In this document: positions 1-7,030 of the stretch, piece after piece
How positions within the stretch are numbered: the stretch's first letter is position 1
How the letters are laid out: every line of letters starts with the position of its first letter
Made by a program: the position numbers and the translations under genes
NCBI GenBank assembly: GCA_036639955.1
Contig: JAVWHP010000028.1
Location: 1-8,544, forward strand
Origin: JAVWHP01 sp036639955
Lineage (GTDB): Bacteria > Bacillota_I > Bacilli_A > Erysipelotrichales > Erysipelotrichaceae
Direction of reading: 5' to 3'
Length of the DNA stretch: 8,544 nucleotides
The notes under the pieces: generated by a model
Database searches by the model: none
What the model saw: only the letters and a program-made list of their open reading frames with translations
Told to the model about the DNA's origin: nothing

Positions 1-25
1 ACTTTTTCACTACTATTCCATTCTT

Positions 26-937
26 TTATTTCTTAGCTCTAGGATGAGCACTATTATACACATTCATTAATCTTTGATTACTCACATGAGTATATATCTG
101 TGTAGTACTTAAGCTAGCATGTCCTAATAGTTCTTGTACAAATCTAATATCAGCACCATTATCTAATAAATGAGTAGCAAAAGAATGTCTAAACATATGT
201 GGATGTAAATGCATAGACAAGCCACTATTCTTAGCTAATACATCTAATATGTATTGAATACCACGTGATGTGAACTTCTTATTACTAGCATTAACAAATA
301 CATATTCATCGCTATTATAGCTAGTAATAAGACGTTCATTAGATAGATACTTCTTCAAATACTTTTTAGCTGTAGAATTAAAAGGTACTATTCTTTCTTT
401 AGTACCTTTACCTACTACCCTTAATAGTTGTTCCTTAATATTAATATTATTTACTTTTAAATTACATAGTTCGCTTACACGTAACCCACTAGCATACATT
501 AATTCAAATATAGCACGGTTACGTAATCCAAACTTGTCATTAACATTAATACTATTTAAGAATTTAAGCATTTCTTCGTAGAATAGGAAATCAGGTATAT
601 TATGGTCACATTTTATAGTTTTAATATATACAAATGGATTAGATATTACATCACTATATTCATTTAAATATCTAAAAAAAGATCTTAATGCTGACATTCT
701 GCGTGCTATACTACTATTCTTTAAATACGGATTACTATCTTTTATATAAGCTATATAGTTATAAACAGCATTACGATCTACATCAGAAAAATTTTCTATT
801 CCTTCTTCATTTAAATATTTCATAAAATTATTTATATCTAAGTTATATGCTTCATAAGTAGCTGATGAATTAGTATTTATATTACTTATATACTTTAGGA
901 AATGATCAATTTGATCATTCATCAAATTTTTTGACAT
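26..937 (-). CDS. xerC: Tyrosine recombinase XerC (CodV-like)
   Basis: A 303-residue site-specific tyrosine recombinase, expected to act with a partner Xer protein at the dif site to resolve chromosome dimers at division. The N-terminal SAM-like core-binding domain covers about residues 8-95 and the catalytic domain about 112-295. The full active-site set is visible: R153 in ASGLRVSEL, K177 in GKGTKER, H247 and R250 in HPHMFRHSFATH, H273 in LGHASLSTTQ, and nucleophile Y282 in IYTH. Length is normal for Xer proteins. The call XerC rather than XerD or a phage integrase rests on position: the gene follows topA and trmFO exactly as codV does in B. subtilis. Its ATG at 937 lies inside trmFO, overlapping it by 23 nt, with only a weak purine stretch upstream. 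A second in-frame ATG at 922 would give an 8-nt overlap but has no Shine-Dalgarno. Translation is probably coupled to trmFO. Confidence 0.93.
   Translation of the reverse strand: MSKNLMNDQIDHFLKYISNINTNSSATYEAYNLDINNFMKYLNEEGIENFSDVDRNAVYNYIAYIKDSNPYLKNSSIARRMSALRSFFRYLNEYSDVISNPFVYIKTIKCDHNIPDFLFYEEMLKFLNSINVNDKFGLRNRAIFELMYASGLRVSELCNLKVNNINIKEQLLRVVGKGTKERIVPFNSTAKKYLKKYLSNERLITSYNSDEYVFVNASNKKFTSRGIQYILDVLAKNSGLSMHLHPHMFRHSFATHLLDNGADIRFVQELLGHASLSTTQIYTHVSNQRLMNVYNSAHPRAKK
901..919. repeat. Perfect 19-bp palindrome at trmFO/xerC junction
   Basis: AATGATCAATTTGATCATT is identical to its reverse complement apart from the central base. It contains the trmFO stop codon (915-917) and early xerC codons, and begins just after the alternative xerC ATG at 922. 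In RNA it could form a 7-bp stem with a 5-nt loop. It may modulate re-initiation, be a protein site, or be a coding coincidence. Confidence 0.6.
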
Positions 938-2210
938 AATCTTTTATAACTGCTATTGCTTGTTGAGCAAAGGCAGTTTTTCTTTCATTCTTGTTTACTT
1001 TCTTTAGTAGTTGCATTATTCCGAAGTTAGCATTCATTGGTTGAAAGTATTTTGGGTGTGTATGTGTTATGTAATGAGCCATTGAGCCCATTACACAAGT
1101 TGGAGGCAAGACTATTGGGTCATTTCCTTTAACTACACGTGACATATTTAGTCCCGCTAATATACCACTTGCTGCTGATTCTACGTATCCTTCTACCCCA
1201 CTCATTTGGCCAGCAAAAAATAAATCTTTACGATTCTTTGCTTGATAAGTTGCTAAAAGTACTTTAGGTGCACATATATAAGTATTTCTATGCATTACTC
1301 CATAGCGCACAATACTAGCATCTTTTAATCCTGGTATTAAACTCAATATTCTTTTTTGTTCTCCCCATGTTAAATGCGTTTGAAAACCTACTATGTTATA
1401 TAGACTAGCAGCTGCATCATCTTGTCTAAGTTGTACTACTGCATAAGGTTCTTCTCCATTGTGTTCTAGTCCTACTGGTTTCATTGGTCCAAACAGTAAT
1501 GTTTTTTCACCACGTCTAGCCATTTCTTCAAATGGCATACATCCTTCAAAGTACTTTTCATCTTCAAAGTCTTTTAATTTAACTGTTTCAGCTTTAATTA
1601 ATTCATTATAAAACAAACTGAATTCAGCCTTATTCATTGGGCAATTTATATAATCTGCTTCACCTTTATCATATCTAGACTTATAGTAAGCTATATTCAT
1701 ATCAATACTATCTTTTTCTATAATTGGAGCAGCTGCATCATAAAAATGAAAGTACTCCTCCTTTAAATAGTCTTGTATAGATGCGCTTAGTGCATCACTA
1801 GTTAATGGTCCAGTCGCTAGTATTACCTTTCCTTCTGGTATGCTAGTAACATGTTTAGCTTCAAATCTTACTAATGGTTGTCCTTTTATAAATTCTGTAA
1901 TGTCTTTAGAGAATTTTTCTCTATCTACTGCTAGTGCACTTCCTGCTGGTACTTTATTTGCTTCTGCATATTTCATGATTATTGAATCAAATTGACGCAT
2001 TTCTTCTTTTAGTACGCCTACTGCATTATCTAGTGCATCACTTCTTAATGAATTAGAACATACTAATTCAGCAAAGTTTGCAGTATGATGTGCAGGTGAA
2101 CTTACTAATGGTCGCATTTCAATTAAATGTACTGGTATTCCTCTTTTAATTAATTGCCAGGTTGCTTCTACTCCAGCAAGTCCAGCTCCTACTACAGTAA
2201 CTTCTTCCAT
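915..2210 (-). CDS. trmFO: FADH2/folate-dependent tRNA m5U54 methyltransferase TrmFO
   Basis: TrmFO (older name Gid) uses methylene-tetrahydrofolate and FADH2 to methylate uridine 54 of the tRNA T-loop, forming ribothymidine. It is the route used by most Bacillota instead of SAM-dependent TrmA. The 431-residue length matches the family (about 435 in B. subtilis). Visible features are the N-terminal FAD dinucleotide-binding motif VVGAGLAGVEA (6-16), the conserved block PAHHTANFAELVCSNSLRSD (39-58) holding C51, and GCMPFEEMARRGEKTLLFGP holding C224. C51 and C224 correspond to the two functional cysteines known in B. subtilis TrmFO. A C-terminal FAD segment reads LFFAGQMSGVEGYVES. The ATG overlaps the topA stop by one base (TAATG), and the Shine-Dalgarno AAGGA lies in the last topA codons, so translation is coupled to topA. 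Confidence 0.97.
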   Translation of the reverse strand: MEEVTVVGAGLAGVEATWQLIKRGIPVHLIEMRPLVSSPAHHTANFAELVCSNSLRSDALDNAVGVLKEEMRQFDSIIMKYAEANKVPAGSALAVDREKFSKDITEFIKGQPLVRFEAKHVTSIPEGKVILATGPLTSDALSASIQDYLKEEYFHFYDAAAPIIEKDSIDMNIAYYKSRYDKGEADYINCPMNKAEFSLFYNELIKAETVKLKDFEDEKYFEGCMPFEEMARRGEKTLLFGPMKPVGLEHNGEEPYAVVQLRQDDAAASLYNIVGFQTHLTWGEQKRILSLIPGLKDASIVRYGVMHRNTYICAPKVLLATYQAKNRKDLFFAGQMSGVEGYVESAASGILAGLNMSRVVKGNDPIVLPPTCVMGSMAHYITHTHPKYFQPMNANFGIMQLLKKVNKNERKTAFAQQAIAVIKDYVKKFDE

Positions 2211-4465
2211 TATTCTTCTTCCTTAACTGCTTTCTTTGTTGTTGCTTTCTTCGTTGTTGCTTTCTTCGTTGTTGCTTTCTTTGTTGTTGCTTTCTTTGTT
2301 GTTGTTGCTTTTTTAGCTGCTACTTCAACATTAGTATCATCACCATCTTTAGGTTTCTTTTCTTCTTTTTTAATGTAATGACATTTAGGATAATTACTAC
2401 AACCTATGAAGAATGTTTTAAAACGTGATTGACGTTTTACTAATTCACTACCACATTCAGGGCACATTTCACCAGTAGGAACTGGTTCAAACTTAGGTTT
2501 ATTACTTTTAATATATTTACAATTAGGGTAATCTCCACATGCTAGGAATGGTCCAAAGCGACCTTTCTTTTGTACTAGTTTATGTCCACAATTAGGACAT
2601 ACTTCATCTGTTTCTAAAGCAGGATCTGGTTCTCCTTCACTCTTAGTATATTTACAATTAGGAAAATCTATACAAGATACAAATTTACCAAAACGTCCTA
2701 CTCTATAAACTAGATCATTACCACAATCAGGACATTTTTCTCCTGTAAGTTCTAGTTCTTTCTTTTCCATTTTTTCATAAGCTTCATCTAATAATGGAGC
2801 AAATTTATTATAAAAGTCTCTTAATTCATCAACACTGTTTAATTTACCATCAGCTATTTCATCTAAATTATGTTCCATATCAGCTGTATAGCAAACATTA
2901 ATAATAGTACTAAAGAATTCTTGTAATTTAGTATCTGTTAATGTTCCTTGTTCAGTTGGTATAAACATCTTAGTTTTACTAGTCTCACTAGTTCTTTCTA
3001 ATGTTACATAGCCTCTTGCTTGTATTGTATCAATAGTCATAGAATATGTACTTGGTCTACCTATACCTTTTTCTTCCATTTCCTTAATTAGACGTGCTTC
3101 ACTATATCTTAATGGAGGTTCAGTAAAGTGTTGTTTACCTTCTAATTCTACTGGAGATAGTACTTGTCCTTCAGTTAATTCAGGTAGTAATTCTTCTTTA
3201 GTTTGTTCATAGTCACTATAAATCTTTAAGTAACCATCAAATACTAGTACTGAACCATTTAACGTAAAGTCTACATTATCATTAGTTAAAACTACATTAA
3301 CAACATCACTTTTACTAGGTGCCATTACTGAAGCTAGAGTTCTTGCATATATAAATTTATATAATTTATATTGATCAGCATTTAAATATTTTTTTATGCT
3401 ATCAGGAGTTCTATTAACATTAGTTGGTCTAATACCTTCATGGGCATCTTGTGCATTACTACTGTTCTTTTGGTGAACATGTCCCATATAATCTTTACCA
3501 TAACTATCACTTATGAAATCTAAAGCATCTTTAACAAAGGCTTCACTTAGTCTAGTACTATCAGTACGCATATAAGATATAAGTCCTTCAGTACCACTTC
3601 CAATATTAATACCTTCATATAGTTTTTGAGCTACTTGCATTGTTTTCTTTGCAGAGAAGCCTAACTTAGTAGATGCTTCTTGTTGTAATGTAGAAGTAAT
3701 AAATGGAACTTTTGGTTCTTTCTTTTTAACTTTCTTATCTACTTTACTTACTATGTAATCATGATTAGCACATCTAGCTTTAATTACGTTAGTATCTTCT
3801 TCTGTTTTAAGATCAGCTTTTTTACCATCAATTTTAGTTAAATTAGCTACAACTGCTTTATTAGCTATTTTAGCTGAAGCACTCATAGTCCAATATTCTT
3901 CAGTAATAAAAGCTTTAATTTCATTTTCTCTTTCTACAATTAGTCTTAAAGCTACTGATTGAACTCTACCAGCACTTTTAGATTTAATTTTAGATTGTAA
4001 AAGTTTAGATAATTTAAATCCAATAATACGATCTAGCATTCTTCTAGCTTCTTGTGATTTAACTAAGTCTTGATCTATTTTTCTAGGGTGTTCAATCGCT
4101 TCTAATACAGCACCTTTAGTAATTTCATTAAAAATGATACGATTGTCTTGATCCATATCTATTTTTAATTCTTGTGCTAAATGCCAGGCAATTGCTTCTC
4201 CTTCACGATCATGATCACTTGCAAGATATACAATATCTGCTTTTTTAGCTAAAGCTTTAAGATCCTTAACTATTGCTTTTTTATCTGTACTTACTTTATA
4301 AGTTGGTTTAAAGTCATTATCAATATCTATTCCTAGTCCACCTTTACCAGATGTTGCTAGATCTCTTATATGTCCTTTTGATGAAACTACATGATATTCA
4401 CTTCCAAGGTATTTTTCAATCGTTTTAGATTTAGATGGTGATTCCACTATTACTAATTTTGTCAT
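2210..4465 (-). CDS. topA: DNA topoisomerase I (type IA)
   Basis: TopA relaxes negative supercoils by transient single-strand cleavage through a 5'-phosphotyrosine. The N-terminal Toprim domain starts LVIVESPSKSKTIEKYLG and carries the metal-binding acidic triad D84, D86, E88 in SDHDREGEAIAWHL. The catalytic tyrosine is Y298 in GLISYMRTDSTRLS. AEGIRPT-like (AHEGIRPT) and GIGRPSTY motifs follow. Three C4 zinc ribbons end the protein: C578/C581/C598/C604, C623/C626/C643/C649 and C668/C671/C689/C695. After them comes a tail of about 50 residues with repeated KKATT units, closing with an acidic KEEE. At 751 residues it is longer than B. subtilis TopA (about 690), mostly because of this tail. The ATG at 4465 is fixed by AGGAGGA five nt upstream, and a sigma-A-like promoter lies just beyond. 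It heads the topA-trmFO-xerC operon. Confidence 0.98.
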   Translation of the reverse strand: MTKLVIVESPSKSKTIEKYLGSEYHVVSSKGHIRDLATSGKGGLGIDIDNDFKPTYKVSTDKKAIVKDLKALAKKADIVYLASDHDREGEAIAWHLAQELKIDMDQDNRIIFNEITKGAVLEAIEHPRKIDQDLVKSQEARRMLDRIIGFKLSKLLQSKIKSKSAGRVQSVALRLIVERENEIKAFITEEYWTMSASAKIANKAVVANLTKIDGKKADLKTEEDTNVIKARCANHDYIVSKVDKKVKKKEPKVPFITSTLQQEASTKLGFSAKKTMQVAQKLYEGINIGSGTEGLISYMRTDSTRLSEAFVKDALDFISDSYGKDYMGHVHQKNSSNAQDAHEGIRPTNVNRTPDSIKKYLNADQYKLYKFIYARTLASVMAPSKSDVVNVVLTNDNVDFTLNGSVLVFDGYLKIYSDYEQTKEELLPELTEGQVLSPVELEGKQHFTEPPLRYSEARLIKEMEEKGIGRPSTYSMTIDTIQARGYVTLERTSETSKTKMFIPTEQGTLTDTKLQEFFSTIINVCYTADMEHNLDEIADGKLNSVDELRDFYNKFAPLLDEAYEKMEKKELELTGEKCPDCGNDLVYRVGRFGKFVSCIDFPNCKYTKSEGEPDPALETDEVCPNCGHKLVQKKGRFGPFLACGDYPNCKYIKSNKPKFEPVPTGEMCPECGSELVKRQSRFKTFFIGCSNYPKCHYIKKEEKKPKDGDDTNVEVAAKKATTTKKATTKKATTKKATTKKATTKKAVKEEE
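2215..2224 (-). promoter_or_regulatory. trmFO ribosome binding site inside topA
   Basis: The minus strand reads AAGGAAGAAG about 9 nt before the trmFO ATG. These bases also encode the K-E-E-E end of TopA, so the acidic C-terminus of topoisomerase I doubles as the Shine-Dalgarno of the next gene. This supports the start at 2210. Confidence 0.65.
2229..2303. repeat. 15-bp tandem repeat, 5 copies (TopA KKATT tail)
   Basis: Five head-to-tail 15-bp units (plus strand gctttctttgttgtt) cover 2229-2303. Two middle copies (2244-2273) differ by one T-to-C change, which is synonymous (ACA/ACG Thr). Each unit encodes five residues of the lysine/threonine-rich TopA tail. Next to the array, towards the start of the gene, one unit carries an extra Thr codon (ATTTKK), consistent with triplet slippage. 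Copy number is a likely site of strain variation. Confidence 0.95.
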
Positions 4466-4470
4466 ATTAT

Positions 4471-4477
4471 TCCTCCT
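4471..4477 (-). promoter_or_regulatory. topA ribosome binding site
   Basis: AGGAGGA on the minus strand, 5 nt before the topA ATG: a near-perfect Shine-Dalgarno that fixes the start at 4465. Confidence 0.9.
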
Positions 4478-4489
4478 GTATACCTATTA

Positions 4490-4517
4490 ATATTAAGATA
4501 TAAAATAGATTTGTCAA
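4490..4517 (-). promoter_or_regulatory. Putative sigma-A promoter of topA-trmFO-xerC
   Basis: In the 83-bp gap between dprA and topA, the minus strand has a perfect -35 box TTGACA (4512-4517), a 16-nt spacer and a -10-like TAATAT (4490-4495, 4 of 6 consensus bases). The predicted transcript would start near 4483 and have a short leader that still contains the whole topA Shine-Dalgarno. The spacer is one base shorter than ideal and the -10 is only moderate. No terminator separates dprA from topA, so read-through from dprA is also possible. Confidence 0.6.
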
Positions 4518-4548
4518 ACACTTTTTATATTTTATTTCTTTTTTAGCA

Positions 4549-5280
4549 TTAAATATCTTTAATATCTTCTATATTTACAATCATATTAGCACCTTGTTTT
4601 ATTAGTTCATTACAGCCTAATCCCATCTCATTAAATATATCATGAGGTATACAATATACTGGTACATTAATGTTTAATGCTTCATTAACACTTAGCATTG
4701 TACCACTATGTAATTTAGCTTCTATTACTATTAAAGTATTAGATAAAGCTACTATAATTCTATTTCTCATAGGGAAATGAAAAGCTAAAGGTTCTATCCC
4801 CTCTGGATACTCACTTACTATCAAATGTTTCTCCTTAAGTGCTCCATATAAACTACCATTAACCTTAGGATATATAACATTAATTCCACACCCAATTACA
4901 CCTATACACTTATGATGGTTTAACCCATAACTATGGGCTAATCCATCTATCCCCTTAGCTAAACCACTTATAATACTATATCTGGAATTAATGTTATCCA
5001 TTACAGCCTTTATAGCTTTATTACCAGCTAAGCTAGGACATCTAGTACCAACTATGGCTACCCCATCTTCCTTCAATAAACTTAAATCACCAATATAAAA
5101 TAAAACAAAAGGAGGATTAGGTAGCCTTAATAGCTTAGCTGGATATTCCTTATCTAAAATTGTAATATAATTATAATTACTAGAAGTAGGAACCCAATCC
5201 TCATTATCCTTAATAGCCTTTTTAATTTTAAGATACTCACCACCATACTTAATAACATAAGCTAAAAGTTGTTCTCTCAT
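4549..5280 (-). CDS. dprA: DNA-processing protein DprA (Smf), core-only form
   Basis: DprA binds incoming single-stranded DNA during natural transformation and loads RecA; homologues also occur in species not known to be transformable. The 243-residue protein holds the extended Rossmann fold: LPNPPFVLFYIGDLSLL (53-69), VAIVGTR (74-80), SGLAKGIDGLAH (105-116), GVIGCGINVIYPKVN (127-141), SEYPEG (156-161), FPMRNRII (169-176), EAKLHSGTML (187-196) and GLGCNELIKQGA (220-231). It is short for the family (often 280-360 residues). It ends straight after the Rossmann core, without the C-terminal winged-helix (DML1-like) domain, and has at most a remnant N-terminal SAM domain. The ATG is preceded by GGGGTGA. 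It lies between the spoVA terminator and the topA promoter, and the order dprA-topA matches B. subtilis smf-topA. No clear promoter of its own is visible. Confidence 0.95.
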   Translation of the reverse strand: MREQLLAYVIKYGGEYLKIKKAIKDNEDWVPTSSNYNYITILDKEYPAKLLRLPNPPFVLFYIGDLSLLKEDGVAIVGTRCPSLAGNKAIKAVMDNINSRYSIISGLAKGIDGLAHSYGLNHHKCIGVIGCGINVIYPKVNGSLYGALKEKHLIVSEYPEGIEPLAFHFPMRNRIIVALSNTLIVIEAKLHSGTMLSVNEALNINVPVYCIPHDIFNEMGLGCNELIKQGANMIVNIEDIKDI

Positions 5281-5284
5281 TAAA

Positions 5285-5291
5285 TCACCCC
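5285..5291 (-). promoter_or_regulatory. dprA ribosome binding site
   Basis: GGGGTGA on the minus strand, 4 nt before the dprA ATG. It pairs with the 3' end of 16S rRNA through GGTGA and supports the start at 5280. Confidence 0.6.
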
Positions 5292-5324
5292 AATTCTATA
5301 TTAACAATATTAAACAAAATTCCT

Positions 5325-5353
5325 AAAAAAAACCCTAGTATTTAATACCTAGG
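5325..5353 (-). terminator. Intrinsic terminator of the spoVA operon
   Basis: On the minus strand CCTAG(G)TAT-TAA-ATACTAGG forms a stem of about 8 bp with one bulged G and a tight loop, followed at once by GG and eight T residues (5325-5332). The stem contains the last codons of spoVAF and its TAG stop (5335-5337), so the terminator overlaps the coding end. It separates the sporulation operon from dprA. Confidence 0.8.
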
Positions 5354-6678
5354 AGTCTTTTCTTAAATTCTTTATAGGAAAAAGGAATCCAAGGATATAA
5401 ATAAGGATATTCCTTACTACTAGTACTAAGCAATACCTTAAGATGAAGAATAACACCGAAACAAAAACCAGGTAAACCAAATAATAAAGCAAAGAAAGAA
5501 ATAATAACTCTAAATAATTTATTAGCTAAAGATAATTCATAATTAGGAGTTAATAAATTACCAATATTAACTAAAGCAATCATAATTAAGATTTCTTTAG
5601 TATAAGCACCTAATTCTATAGCTAAATCACCTAAAATAAAAACTACAATAAAACTCATAATACCAGATAAAATAGAAGGAGTATGAATTAAAGACATTCT
5701 AATCCATTCAATAATAATATCAGCAAAAATTAATTGAAAACCAAATTCATATACATTTAAATTATTAGGATAAGGAATATTCATTAAAGTAGGATTTTGA
5801 GTAAAAACTAAAACAATCCATAAAGGAAGTAAATATAAACTAAATAAAATACCTATAAATCTAATAAGTTTAGTAAATAAAGATACTATATTAGTTTGAG
5901 TATATTCTTCTATTTGTTGAAGTTGTTCAAATAAACTAGTAGGTAAAATTATAACATTAGGACTATTATCAACAATAACTATAATATAACCCTGTAATAA
6001 AGAAACACTAGCTATATCAGGCCTCTCAGTATATCTAACATGGGTATAAGGATTAAAAGATCTACCATACATAGCTTCAACTAAATATCTTTCAGATATA
6101 ATTTCAGCATTACTATTAATAGCTAAATTAAGTTTAGAATTAAATTCATTTAAAACTTTAGGATTAACAACATCAGTTAAATAAGCAATAGCTATATCAG
6201 TTCTAGTCTTTTTACCAACCCTAAGAATATTAATATATAAAGATTCATCCCTAATCCTTCTCCTTAATAAACCAACATTCAATATAATATTCTCAACAAA
6301 ACCATCATGAGCACCTTTAACACTCTGTTCATTATTAGGTTCAGAAGTAGATCTAGAAGGATAACTCCTAGTCTCAATAACATAATAACCAATATCCTTC
6401 TCAACCATAACTAAACTTTGACCACTCAATAAATTAACAATAGCATCCTCAATATTATCTAGGTACTCTACTCCACCTGGATAATATACCATATCTCTAT
6501 CCCTATTAGTTATAACAATACTCTCTATTAAATCACTGAGTAACAAAGAGTTACTGAGTGATGATAAAAATATAACATAAGTACTACGATCATTAATAAC
6601 AACATGTCTATAAATAATATCAAAGCTATTAGTTAATTTATCTTTTAATAAATTAACTCTAAGTTCTAAATTATTCAT
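5335..6678 (-). CDS. spoVAF: Stage V sporulation protein AF (GerA-family membrane subunit)
   Basis: A 447-residue member of the SpoVAF/GerAA family (PF03323). The soluble N-terminal half (1-265) contains the family motif RSYPSRSTSEPNNEQSVKG (104-122), followed by LLRRRI, and the TERPD motif (217-221). The C-terminal half has hydrophobic membrane segments at about 271-293, 310-326, 335-350, 360-376 and 388-412. Position as last gene of the spoVA operon, and the RMSLIHTPS segment (327-335), favour SpoVAF over a GerAA germinant-receptor subunit. SpoVAF in B. subtilis works with FigP to amplify ion release in germination; no FigP-like gene is seen here. The ATG lies 1 nt after the spoVAE stop and lacks a clear Shine-Dalgarno, suggesting coupled translation. 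It is somewhat shorter than B. subtilis SpoVAF (about 490). An intragenic hairpin lies at 6532-6562. Confidence 0.92.
   Translation of the reverse strand: MNNLELRVNLLKDKLTNSFDIIYRHVVINDRSTYVIFLSSLSNSLLLSDLIESIVITNRDRDMVYYPGGVEYLDNIEDAIVNLLSGQSLVMVEKDIGYYVIETRSYPSRSTSEPNNEQSVKGAHDGFVENIILNVGLLRRRIRDESLYINILRVGKKTRTDIAIAYLTDVVNPKVLNEFNSKLNLAINSNAEIISERYLVEAMYGRSFNPYTHVRYTERPDIASVSLLQGYIIVIVDNSPNVIILPTSLFEQLQQIEEYTQTNIVSLFTKLIRFIGILFSLYLLPLWIVLVFTQNPTLMNIPYPNNLNVYEFGFQLIFADIIIEWIRMSLIHTPSILSGIMSFIVVFILGDLAIELGAYTKEILIMIALVNIGNLLTPNYELSLANKLFRVIISFFALLFGLPGFCFGVILHLKVLLSTSSKEYPYLYPWIPFSYKEFKKRLLGIKY
6532..6562. repeat. Inverted repeat inside spoVAF (13-nt arms, one mismatch)
   Basis: Arms ATCACTGAGTAAC (6532-6544) and GTTACTGAGTGAT (6550-6562) pair at 12 of 13 positions around a 5-nt loop. 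It sits about 117-147 nt into the spoVAF coding sequence (around residues 40-49, rich in Ser and Leu). No U-run follows, so it does not look like a terminator. Its role is unknown. Confidence 0.6.
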
Positions 6679-6679
6679 A

Positions 6680-7030
6680 TTAAGATTTAGCTTTAAAGAT
6701 TAAAGCCATTATAAAAGCAAAAAAGATAGCAGAACTAATACCAGAAGCAGTTAAATTAAAGATACCTAAAGGGATACCAATAAGACCTAAAGATTTAGAA
6801 GCTTCAATAGCACCATGAGTTAAAGAATGACCAAAACTAGTTATAGGGATTAAAGCACCAGCACCACATTTAGTTATTAAGAAATCATATATACTATTAT
6901 AATTTAAAAGAGAACCTATAATAACAAAGATACTAGTTATATGACCAGGAGTTAATTTAGTATGTTCATATAATAATTGAGCTATTAAACAGATAGTGCC
7001 ACAAAATAAGAAACCATATAAATATATCAT
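6680..7030 (-). CDS. spoVAE: Stage V sporulation protein AE (SpoVAEb type)
   Basis: A 116-residue membrane protein of the SpoVAC/SpoVAEb family, part of the spore inner-membrane channel that moves dipicolinic acid. Hydrophobic segments lie at about 3-22, 30-52, 56-72 and 82-112, giving an almost wholly membrane protein with a short basic end (FKAKS). The block CGAGALIPITSFGHSLTHGAIE (55-76) is the family signature and matches a corresponding block in SpoVAC next door, so the two are paralogues. Length fits SpoVAEb. The ATG overlaps the spoVAD stop by one base (TAATG), and GAAGGT lies 8 nt upstream. The gene ends 1 nt before spoVAF. It is expected to be transcribed with the operon in the forespore. 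Confidence 0.95.
   Translation of the reverse strand: MIYLYGFLFCGTICLIAQLLYEHTKLTPGHITSIFVIIGSLLNYNSIYDFLITKCGAGALIPITSFGHSLTHGAIEASKSLGLIGIPLGIFNLTASGISSAIFFAFIMALIFKAKS

Noticed and set aside
1..25. Start of a downstream hslV gene, as in B. subtilis
   Set aside because: Only 25 bp remain after the xerC stop. The one ATG there is followed by a stop within two codons, so nothing supports a call.
26..937. Tyrosine recombinase as a mobile-element integrase
   Set aside because: No attachment site, phage gene or tRNA is nearby, and the position after topA-trmFO is the chromosomal xerC/codV locus.
2154..2378. Plus-strand reading frame with repeated hydrophobic FFVVA units
   Set aside because: It is the antisense shadow of the KKATT repeat in topA, whose motifs and reading frame are clear. 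It has no ribosome site.
4466..4548. Terminator after dprA
   Set aside because: The region is A-rich on the coding strand but has no stem followed by a T-run.
4924..4937. CCCATA/TATGGG inverted repeat in dprA
   Set aside because: A 6-bp stem with an almost absent loop inside coding sequence; expected by chance.
5281..5334. Separate sigma-A promoter for dprA
   Set aside because: TATAGA-like and TAATAT-like hexamers exist, but none has a credible -35 at 16-18 nt; AT-rich DNA gives such matches by chance.
5335..6678. GerAA-type germinant receptor subunit
   Set aside because: No gerAB or gerAC follows, and the gene closes a spoVA operon with SpoVAF-like sequence.
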